From positions 1 through 46,580 of the IMG/VR virus record IMGVR_UViG_3300005537_000034: DNA of 46,580 nucleotides; one strand, 5' to 3'. The DNA comes from a virus. The notes beneath the pieces were generated by a model. That model searched no databases. It was not told the DNA's origin and saw only the letters and a list, made by a program, of their open reading frames with translations. Shown here in pieces: positions 40,654 to 46,580 of the stretch (its first letter is position 1; each line of letters starts with the position of its first letter). A program made the translations under genes and the position numbers.

Positions 40654-41145
40654 TTAGACCGTAGCGTTGCCCGCAGTTGAGGGATAGTCGAGTGACACAC
40701 CACCGACGTTCGACACCGAGGTCACAGTGGCCGAGGCACCGAAGATGATGGTTGCCGCACCGGCAGTCGTGGTTGCACGGCCCGCCGTTGCTGAGGTATA
40801 CAGCGCGAGCGGCGTGGTAATGGTCGCGGTCACGAAGGCCGCAGAGCCATTGAAGCCATAGATTTGCACCCAGCCCCAGGTCGCGGCGAGGTTTGCGCCA
40901 ATCGAGACGCCAACCTTGGCCGAGTAGGTGGCCGTTGTCACGAGACGAGTCGTAACGATGGTGCCTGCGGCGGTGTAGACATACCCCACGAAGTCGTTCG
41001 CGGCGGTAGAGGCCACACCGGGGAGGTAGATATAGACGCCGCCATTTTCATCGGCAACGTGGAAACCCACGGGGTTCCGCTGGGTGGTGTCTACGTCGGT
41101 CAGCAGACCAACGGAGGCGTCAGACGAAGACTTATTTGCAGCCAT
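40654..41145 (-). CDS. Small virion protein, possible decoration protein
   Basis: A 163-residue protein, very rich in Thr, Ala, Val and Gly, with alternating strands (GGVYIYLPGVAST, VTTRLVTTATYSAKVGVSIGANLAA, WGWVQIYGFNGSAAFVTATI). It is the gene immediately after the capsid protein in transcription order, the usual place for a capsid decoration or head protein. Low sequence complexity limits any further call. Confidence 0.55.
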   Translation of the reverse strand: MAANKSSSDASVGLLTDVDTTQRNPVGFHVADENGGVYIYLPGVASTAANDFVGYVYTAAGTIVTTRLVTTATYSAKVGVSIGANLAATWGWVQIYGFNGSAAFVTATITTPLALYTSATAGRATTTAGAATIIFGASATVTSVSNVGGVSLDYPSTAGNATV

Positions 41146-41169
41146 TGACTTGTCTCCTGAACCTCAGAA

Positions 41170-42111
41170 TTACGAGGTATAGAATACGCCGACACGCGAC
41201 CTATTGTTCACAATAAGCTGCATCGCGGAGTAGATTTTGAAGGTGAAGCCGTTGGCATTCTGGATTTCCTGCGTCTCTCCCTTGTCTCGGAAGTATTCCT
41301 TCGAGACGGCGAGGAAGACCGACTTCGGATTGAACATCCAGGCACGAGTCGTGTTTCCATACTGGCTGTAGACGTAACGGGCGGTCTTGAAGCCGAGGAC
41401 GCGGAAGCCTGCCTTCAGCTCATCCGTATCGACCCATCTCTGATTCGCTTGCTGAGTGCCCTCGAAGAGAGCCTGCTGAGCGGAGTCAGAGACGATGATG
41501 GAGGGTGCGTGCATATCGCCGCTGGACTTCGCGCACTGGTTCCAGGTCGTAGTCATCGCGGCTTCAATATCCGTGTCATCCACGTAGATATTGTGCTGAT
41601 TCTTCCACCAGGTATTCACCGAGGGGTCAATACCTCCGGTGGAGGTCAGACCATCAATGGTGAAGTAGACATACAAGGTGTTCATGCCGTTGTTGGCCGC
41701 CGTGGCAAACAGGACATTCTCAATCTTGTCGTCGTGGGAATTGATGCCGTTCTCCAAGAGCTGCTTGGTCAGGGCAATCTTCTGATTCTGAGTCGGGTTC
41801 TGGACTTCATCCCGCTTCGACCACACGACCGGGACGCTCAACTCGGCGGGCGTGAAGCTCGCAGAGGTCACGACTTCGGTCTTGGTCAGCGATACGGGGG
41901 TCAGTTCGGAAACGAGGAACTCGGTTCCAGGGTTCGCCTGGTAGTCGAGTGGTGCCTCAATCGTGGGACCAAATGACCGTCGCTTGATAGCGCCCTGGCG
42001 CTCCATTTCACGCAACAGACCGTTAGAAGTCCACTGATTGGCGGCCTTACGCATTTCGGCAACGACTTCCGGGTAGGAAACCGCAGCCATCTGGCCGATT
42101 GTTAGAGCCAT
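41170..42111 (-). CDS. Major capsid protein
   Basis: A 313-residue protein; the ATG at 42111 (ALTIGQMAAVSYPEVVAEM) has GGGAG upstream, better than an in-frame start three codons earlier. HK97-fold features include a long N-terminal helix, a beta-rich middle (EAPLDYQANPGTEFLVSELTPVSLTKTEVVTSASFTPAELSVPVVWSK), a long spine helix (QKIALTKQLLENGINSHDDKIENVLF) and SIIVSDSAQQALFEGTQQANQRW before a beta-rich C-terminus. It follows the scaffold gene after an inserted nuclease gene. A perfect 19-bp palindrome lies just upstream. Confidence 0.8.
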   Translation of the reverse strand: MALTIGQMAAVSYPEVVAEMRKAANQWTSNGLLREMERQGAIKRRSFGPTIEAPLDYQANPGTEFLVSELTPVSLTKTEVVTSASFTPAELSVPVVWSKRDEVQNPTQNQKIALTKQLLENGINSHDDKIENVLFATAANNGMNTLYVYFTIDGLTSTGGIDPSVNTWWKNQHNIYVDDTDIEAAMTTTWNQCAKSSGDMHAPSIIVSDSAQQALFEGTQQANQRWVDTDELKAGFRVLGFKTARYVYSQYGNTTRAWMFNPKSVFLAVSKEYFRDKGETQEIQNANGFTFKIYSAMQLIVNNRSRVGVFYTS

Positions 42112-42130
42112 AGGAAACACTCCCTGATAA

Positions 42131-42149
42131 TACGCATAATTTATGCGTA
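42131..42149. promoter_or_regulatory. Perfect palindrome upstream of the capsid gene
   Basis: TACGCATAA (42131-42139) and TTATGCGTA (42141-42149) are exact reverse complements around one T, 20 bp before the capsid start. The patch is AT-rich in an otherwise GC-richer genome. On the - strand TTACAT, a 17-bp gap and CATAAA give a weak sigma70-like promoter candidate overlapping it. It could be an operator for strong late expression, or a hairpin protecting the capsid mRNA. Confidence 0.5.
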
Positions 42150-42194
42150 AATTAGCAATTATATGTAACTGCTCTCAGGGCTGGTATCTCTGAC

Positions 42195-42219
42195 GCTTGA
42201 TACTGCGAAGTAATCAAGC
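42195..42219. other. Hairpin with GNRA-type loop between nuclease and capsid genes
   Basis: GCTTGAT (42195-42201) plus ACT pair with AGT plus ATCAAGC (42213-42219), with one bulged A and the loop GCGA on the + strand. It lies in the 144-bp gap downstream of the nuclease gene. No T-run follows. A further 6-bp hairpin (GCTAGA / TCTAGC, 42262-42277) overlaps the last codons of the nuclease gene. The pair may mark the edge of an inserted segment. Confidence 0.4.
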
Positions 42220-42255
42220 TCTGGGAGGGGTCGGGAGGACCTGTCTACGATGCGG

Positions 42256-42771
42256 CTAAACGCTAGAAACGTCTAGCTGCGGGGGTTCTGCCGTCATATA
42301 GCCAGGAAGAAAAACCATCACACTAGGTAGTCCCTTAAAGGCTTCCAAAATCTCAACCCTTTTGGCGAACCATTCATGGTTGATATGAAACCTAAAAAAC
42401 TGTTGATGAAGGGTTTTCTCTAGGGGTCGTCCACCCGGAGCGACCGCTATTAGCTCTAGTGGGGAACTATGAGCCGTATTGAGTGTTGTTATACGTTGGT
42501 CTACATTGGTCGAAAACCCAATCTTGTAACAAGGGGATGGGGTTCGTCCCTCAATCAAATAGACTAACGAAAGTCCATTAGACTGGTAGTATTTTACTAC
42601 CGACCTAATAGGCGATTGCTCTCGTGCTCTCTTTTCGGCCTTACGAGCCGCCACTTCGACAATCCCACGTCTTCGGTTATTGATGCAGTTACGGCACCAA
42701 GCCTTTTGTGGGGCGTTGGGGTAGAAACTTTCGTCATCCCCATTAAGCTTGCAACAAGTGCAATATTTCAT
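42256..42771 (-). CDS. Free-standing GIY-YIG-superfamily nuclease (T5orf172/Mug113-like) with zinc finger
   Basis: A 171-residue protein. The N-terminus has a zinc-finger-like CTCCKL ... FYPN ... WCRNC (residues 4-29), like HNH/homing-associated fingers. Residues 68-135 match the T5orf172/Mug113 domain: SLVYLIE (70-74, 'GIY' strand), YKIGFS (82-87, 'YIG' strand), R93 (catalytic Arg), LEKTLHQQFF with Glu118 (metal) and NHEWF. These enzymes nick or cut DNA and spread as homing endonucleases. It sits alone between scaffold and capsid genes, a known hot spot for such insertions. Confidence 0.75.
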   Translation of the reverse strand: MKYCTCCKLNGDDESFYPNAPQKAWCRNCINNRRRGIVEVAARKAEKRAREQSPIRSVVKYYQSNGLSLVYLIEGRTPSPCYKIGFSTNVDQRITTLNTAHSSPLELIAVAPGGRPLEKTLHQQFFRFHINHEWFAKRVEILEAFKGLPSVMVFLPGYMTAEPPQLDVSSV

Positions 42772-42897
42772 ATACTACCCTATCGAGGGAGGGGCCGGGG
42801 GAGGTCGGTAGCAAGGAGGGAAGATATGTGTGTCTACGGACGCTCACCCCGGAGGAGAACTACTTAGTGCCTATGCAAGTGGTATGCCAACTCCAGA

Positions 42898-44028
42898 TTA
42901 CTTAGACTTTTTGGCAATAGCTCGCTTAATAGCCCTAGTCACGGCGTCGTCGCCGCCATCGGCCTCAGACAATTCTTCGCCTTCGATAGGTTTCGTGCCA
43001 TCGCCCTTACCCGAGACTGCAGTTGACACCGGAGCGGCCTTAATTTCCTTCAGAAGGTCAGCACGCATCTTCTCGCGGTCGGCTACGAGTGCGGCTTCTC
43101 TCTCCTTGGACTTCTTGGCAATGACTTGGGCGTAGGCCAATTCGATAGGCAATCGCTGCTTCGCGGCTGTGGCTGCATTCATGGCTGCGATGATTTCCGC
43201 CTCATTCTCCTTGAAGCCATCCCAGGTGCGGGCAATGGACATCTGCTCGACGATGCGCTGATTCGCGGCACTAATCTGCTTCTGGGCGGCTATCGAGTCG
43301 GTGAGCGGCTTCGTAGACTCCGCGACGGCTGCTTTGGCTTCCTCTCTCACCCGCGCGAACACCTGAGCATTATTCCACTCGGTGAGCTTCTCATAGCCTT
43401 CGAGGCTATAGGTCATGGAACCATCGGGGAGCTTGTAGTCGGGCTGCGGCTTCGAGGCTAAGTCAGGCTTAAAGGCCCCTGGCTCTGGTTTCTTGACCAA
43501 TTCGCCGTAGAGTTGCGGGTAGGCCGTCGCAAGAATCTGGAGGAACTTCTGGCTATCCGTCGCCATAATTTGCCCCAATGTTCGCATGGGGGTTACTTCC
43601 TCCTCATACTGCCGCACCTTCCCCTGTAGCTCAGGAAGCTGGGCAATATAGGCTTTCACTTGGTCGCTGAGCGGCTTACCTGTGTCGGGGTCTTTGCCGA
43701 GGACCAACGCCGCCAACCGCTTCTCTGCGGTCGCCACAATCCGCTTCACTTGCGAGTGCGGAATCCGATTCTCGCGCTTCCGCTGGTCCTGAGCTGGAAT
43801 CTTATCGAAGTCTAGTTCTTCGTCGGGCTTAGGCTTATCCTCACCCTTGTCTTTGTCGGCCGGGGTTTCCTTGGGTTTATCACCGGCAACGGGCGCTTCC
43901 TCCCCATCTACGACCTCCTCGACTTCAGACTCGCCCTCGTCAATGTGTGCAGAGGGGTCATCGGGGACATCTCCGCTAGCTTCGGCTTTTTCGACTTGCG
44001 CGGCAATAATAGCTTCCAAATCTGGCAT
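42898..44028 (-). CDS. Scaffolding protein
   Basis: A 376-residue, highly charged, mostly helical protein. The N-terminal ~80 residues are acidic (DEGESEVEEVVDGEE, KPKETPADKDKGEDKPKPDEEL). The body is coiled coil (QGKVRQYEEEVTPMRTLGQIM, ARVREEAKAAVAESTKPL), and the C-terminus ends with a basic helix (AVTRAIKRAIAKKSK), the usual capsid-binding element of phage scaffolds. Its position between the large terminase and capsid genes agrees. The start overlaps the terminase stop (TAATG). Confidence 0.75.
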   Translation of the reverse strand: MPDLEAIIAAQVEKAEASGDVPDDPSAHIDEGESEVEEVVDGEEAPVAGDKPKETPADKDKGEDKPKPDEELDFDKIPAQDQRKRENRIPHSQVKRIVATAEKRLAALVLGKDPDTGKPLSDQVKAYIAQLPELQGKVRQYEEEVTPMRTLGQIMATDSQKFLQILATAYPQLYGELVKKPEPGAFKPDLASKPQPDYKLPDGSMTYSLEGYEKLTEWNNAQVFARVREEAKAAVAESTKPLTDSIAAQKQISAANQRIVEQMSIARTWDGFKENEAEIIAAMNAATAAKQRLPIELAYAQVIAKKSKEREAALVADREKMRADLLKEIKAAPVSTAVSGKGDGTKPIEGEELSEADGGDDAVTRAIKRAIAKKSK

Positions 44029-45593
44029 TAGCGTCTCCTTACGGACTCGTCACCAAGGTGTCTCAGTTTGCTACGAACATTCGGATTGGGCTGCATCCAC
44101 TTCGGCTTACTACTCGTCTTGTGCTCCTTTGAGGTCGAGATGCGTCCTGAGCAGAAATAGGAGAGGGTTATGACCCAGTGGTCTTGGCGACTATCCGCAA
44201 TCCGTTCGGGGTGTCTGGTGTCAACTCGAACCTCTCCCAAGGTGCGGACCAAATGTGGGCATTCATACTCAAATATTTGAAGCTGAGGGAGGCCATCCTC
44301 CAGAATCGTATTAAGATATTCATGGATAGCAAACCCTGCTTGGCTACGGTCGTTCGTGCTGGGCGAGAGAGGCACACGATTGTTGTCAAAGATATCTCCC
44401 ACGCTTTGGAAGTCTGTGGCCTCCGAGCCGACGAACATGGTAGGGTCGCAGAATGTCTCAACAATGTGGTATCCTTCGGACTCTTTGTAGATATCCTTAG
44501 CGACTTCCTTCGCGGTCGTCGAATGCCACTGGCGCTCCTTCATGACGAAGGCGCGGTTACGAGGGCTGAGCTTCAGTTCTCCGTGGACTTTGTAGTAGAC
44601 GGGGACCTGTGCAATCCAGAGACAAACGGCGGGGTCTGGGCTGAAGCCCCAGTCGAGCGCACGGTAGAACTTAATCCACTGGTAGGGGTCTTCGAGGGAG
44701 ACGGTGCCGCCCCGGCTATAGATAAGCGGATACTCCTGCACAACATGCCACGGAACCTCATCATGACCCTCTTCCACACGTTTCTTGGGGCGGTAATCGT
44801 GGAAATACATGCCCTCCACAATCCACTCGCCATCGAGCCACGCGCGGCGGATATGGTCAGGGAGGTTCTTGAGTCGCTTGACGTATTGGACTCTATCGAC
44901 ATAGGGGTTGTCATCGAGGGTTGTGTGGATGGCTTGGTAGTCGTCGGGGATGTAGTCCTCATCCTCTTCGGGCGTGATGTCCTTTGTGATGTAGTAGCGG
45001 CGGATTTCGCTGGCTCCCACACCGATGGGGTTCGTGCCGCCTCGCACAATCGGCATGAGCCCGCTACCCTCTGGGACACGTAGACAGGCGGCAATCCGTG
45101 TCACCATCTCCCAGGTGAAGGTGGAGATTTCATCGAAGTAAATGGCACAAAACTCCGATGACAGCAGATTCATCGTGTCGTCTTCGGTCTGACAATGGCC
45201 GTAGAAGCCGAGGGAGCCATTGGGGTAGTAGGCAATAGATTCCGTCTTGTTGAAGTAGCCGCCGAGGGCTTTCATCTCAGCCCCAATGAACTTCAGATGG
45301 GACTTCCGCAACTGCGGCATCGTGCGGCGAACAATCAGGTAGTCATAACCCGGATGACTGAGTGCCCGCATATGGGCATCGTTGCGGATGGCTTTGGACT
45401 TCCCAGTGCCGCGACTACCCTCCAGAATACAGTTGAGGGCTGTGGATTCATGGAAATCTAAGCCCTTCTCAGTCGGCACATACCGATGGGTAATCTTCCC
45501 CCGCCGCTTAAACTCGAAGGCATAGGCATCCTCCCATGCCTTGGTGACTGTTTTGCCGTCAGACTCCAGGTATGAAGGTCTATCGTCTCGCAT
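44028..45593 (-). CDS. terL: Terminase large subunit (packaging ATPase/nuclease)
   Basis: A 521-residue protein with Walker A GSRGTGKS at residues 59-66, Walker B IYFDE at 151-155, coupling TNP near 188, and nuclease-domain Asp314 in RALDWGFSPDP. Further RNase H-like acidic residues follow in ETFCDP (about 390). It cuts concatemeric phage DNA and drives it through the portal. No clear ribosome site precedes the ATG at 45593, and the start overlaps the upstream small gene by 14 bp, so translation is probably coupled. Confidence 0.9.
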   Translation of the reverse strand: MRDDRPSYLESDGKTVTKAWEDAYAFEFKRRGKITHRYVPTEKGLDFHESTALNCILEGSRGTGKSKAIRNDAHMRALSHPGYDYLIVRRTMPQLRKSHLKFIGAEMKALGGYFNKTESIAYYPNGSLGFYGHCQTEDDTMNLLSSEFCAIYFDEISTFTWEMVTRIAACLRVPEGSGLMPIVRGGTNPIGVGASEIRRYYITKDITPEEDEDYIPDDYQAIHTTLDDNPYVDRVQYVKRLKNLPDHIRRAWLDGEWIVEGMYFHDYRPKKRVEEGHDEVPWHVVQEYPLIYSRGGTVSLEDPYQWIKFYRALDWGFSPDPAVCLWIAQVPVYYKVHGELKLSPRNRAFVMKERQWHSTTAKEVAKDIYKESEGYHIVETFCDPTMFVGSEATDFQSVGDIFDNNRVPLSPSTNDRSQAGFAIHEYLNTILEDGLPQLQIFEYECPHLVRTLGEVRVDTRHPERIADSRQDHWVITLSYFCSGRISTSKEHKTSSKPKWMQPNPNVRSKLRHLGDESVRRR

Positions 45594-45825
45594 ACTTTAT
45601 AGGCTGCGTGTATTCCCAGTATTCGGGTGGGGCCGAGTCAATCCAGTGCTGAAAACGCTCGCTCGCGGCACGAATTATCTCTTCGGTGTTATAGACGGGA
45701 TATTCCTCGTCCCAGTCCATACCTATAAGCCGTTTACGGATAGACTCTCGTGTCTCGGAGAGCACTGCCCGGTCATAGGCATCTATAAGTCCCTCACGGA
45801 GTAGATGTGCTTCTCCTTTAGTCAT
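45580..45825 (-). CDS. Small hypothetical protein before the large terminase
   Basis: An 81-residue helical, charged protein (EAHLLREGLIDAYDRAVLSETRESIRKRLIG, EEIIRAASERFQHWIDSAP). AAAAGGAGG lies 4 bp before the ATG, the strongest ribosome site in this arm. It overlaps the terminase start, so it may serve in part to drive terL translation. No family recognised. Confidence 0.6.
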   Translation of the reverse strand: MTKGEAHLLREGLIDAYDRAVLSETRESIRKRLIGMDWDEEYPVYNTEEIIRAASERFQHWIDSAPPEYWEYTQPIKYARR

Positions 45826-45838
45826 ACGCCTCCTTTTA

Positions 45839-46032
45839 GGCGAAAGTGGGTCGGTGGGATGCGGCCAATCCGCATATTCTGGGGCGAAAGTGGCTAAAAG
45901 TCTAATGATTTAGGGGTGGGATGCCGCTTCTCTAACAATACCGTAGAAACTCTCTAAATCCCTAATAAAAAGGGGTGGGATGCCACCTATATAATGTGTA
46001 GATAGATTCTACAGAGATTCTATCGTCTACAC
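45839..46032. repeat. Repeat-rich 215-bp gap between terminase genes (possible packaging site)
   Basis: Three copies of GGTGGGATGC lie at 45853, 45915 and 45974 (62 and 59 bp apart). The last two extend to GGGGTGGGATGCC with similar AT-rich left flanks. GGCGAAAGTGG occurs twice (45839, 45883). AGATTCTA occurs twice, 11 bp apart (46004, 46015), inside a GTGTAGA/TCTACAC inverted repeat (45996-46032). On the - strand the third copy makes a 5-bp hairpin followed by CCCC and TTTTT. No gene is seen in 45826-46040. Candidates: terminase-binding or packaging site, or a terminator after the upstream gene. Confidence 0.55.
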
Positions 46033-46040
46033 GCAGGAGA

Positions 46041-46553
46041 TTAGTCTTCCTCGACCAACTCGGCATCCACCGATGGCTGCGACCCTCGTGGGATACCGCC
46101 GAGCTGGATGCCGATTTGAATCTGTGGCCGCTCATCGGCACTATCTACCGCCTCCACAACCCTCTCCACGTTGCCGTCCTTGTCGCGGTGGCTCAGGTGC
46201 TCGATGGCCCACTGGGCGGCCTTACGGGCGACATCGGGGTCTCCAGCGGTCAACACGGCCTTGTGGGCCTTCACGTAGTCCATCGCGGCGGATTGAAACT
46301 CTTCCCGCGCCTGCTGGATAGATTTGCGGATAGTGGCGGGCTTCCGCTGCAAGACTGTGGCGAGGGCTGTGACCTGAGCTGGGACGAGGGGGGTGTCTTG
46401 CTGGGAGACGGCGGCGACAACGGCCTTCTCCGTCTTCGTGAGGGAGCCTGCTTTGAGCACCTTGGCGGCGGCATACCGCTTCCGCGCGGCGAGCTTCTGA
46501 GCCTCTCTGCGCTTCTCCTGCTGAACCTTTTTGGCGAGGGGGTCTATAGCCAT
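46041..46553 (-). CDS. Probable terminase small subunit (5' end may lie outside window)
   Basis: At least 170 residues. The N-terminus is basic and helical (KKVQQEKRREAQKLAARKRYAAAKVLK). A helix-turn-helix-like part follows (VPAQVTALATVLQRKPATIRKSIQQAREEF), then AAQWAIEHLSHRD and an acidic C-terminus. The layout and position upstream of terL suit a DNA-recognising small terminase. The ATG at 46553 has no ribosome site, and the frame is open for nine more codons to the window edge (LLAKRISPQ), so the real start may be further right. Confidence 0.6.
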   Translation of the reverse strand: MAIDPLAKKVQQEKRREAQKLAARKRYAAAKVLKAGSLTKTEKAVVAAVSQQDTPLVPAQVTALATVLQRKPATIRKSIQQAREEFQSAAMDYVKAHKAVLTAGDPDVARKAAQWAIEHLSHRDKDGNVERVVEAVDSADERPQIQIGIQLGGIPRGSQPSVDAELVEED

Positions 46554-46580
46554 TTGAGGGCTAATCCTTTTTGCTAGTAG

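Noticed and set aside
44178-45083. Long 301-codon + strand frame opposite the large terminase
   Set aside because: It is antisense to a clear terminase with all motifs in place, has no ribosome site or neighbours on that strand, and its composition is that of a reverse-frame shadow.

Overview
The window is a continuous piece of a double-stranded DNA bacteriophage genome, about 46.6 kb, with both ends cut inside or next to genes. It has a large terminase, a portal, a scaffolding protein and a major capsid protein. It also has a head-to-tail adaptor and a P22 gp10-like propeller, but no tape-measure protein, tail tube or sheath. With a run of large Gly/Ala/Gln-rich proteins typical of ejection proteins, this suggests a short-tailed (podovirus-type) virion. 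No tRNA, rRNA, integrase, repressor or phage RNA polymerase was found. Sec signal peptides and a spanin-like protein hint at a Gram-negative host, but nothing in the sequence names it. Gene content resembles uncultured environmental phages.

Left arm (1-14779, all + strand): tightly packed, mostly overlapping replication, recombination, nucleotide and lysis genes. In order: the tail end of a probable RepA-like ATPase, an RNA ligase, an SSB-like conserved protein, and a non-coding stretch with a striking branched RNA-like fold. Next come an exported PAP2 phosphatase, a PD-(D/E)XK nuclease, a Sak4-like ATPase, an ERCC4/HhH nuclease, and a family A DNA polymerase with an N-terminal uracil-DNA-glycosylase-like domain. 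A MazG-like protein and a possible lysis group (two-TM holin-like, TIM-barrel hydrolase-like, spanin-like) follow. The arm ends with a calcineurin-like phosphoesterase, a zincin, zinc-ribbon proteins, a dATP/dGTP diphosphohydrolase-like protein and a nucleoside deoxyribosyltransferase-like protein.

The two arms converge at about 14.77 kb, where the last genes overlap tail to tail by 24 bp beside a perfect 21-bp palindrome.

Right arm (14756-46580, all - strand, read from right to left): small terminase candidate, a 215-bp repeat-rich gap, large terminase, scaffold, a free-standing GIY-YIG-type nuclease, major capsid protein, small virion proteins, portal and zinc-ribbon proteins. Next is a block of very large surface or secreted proteins: two beta-propeller-like proteins, a DUF4038-type glycoside hydrolase with a signal peptide, and a protein with 19 tandem units. 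After that come the adaptor fused to a fibre-like domain, the tail hub propeller, four ejection-type proteins, an exported trypsin-like protease and a PurD-like ATP-grasp enzyme.

Two themes stand out. First, at least five proteins carry Sec-type signal peptides (PAP2 phosphatase, protease, glycoside hydrolase, propeller, spanin-like protein), and two of these share a post-signal motif inside the structural module. Second, several nucleotide-handling genes accompany a polymerase with unusual active-site residues, which makes altered nucleotide pools or modified DNA worth testing. All functions are inferred by reading motifs; no database search was run.
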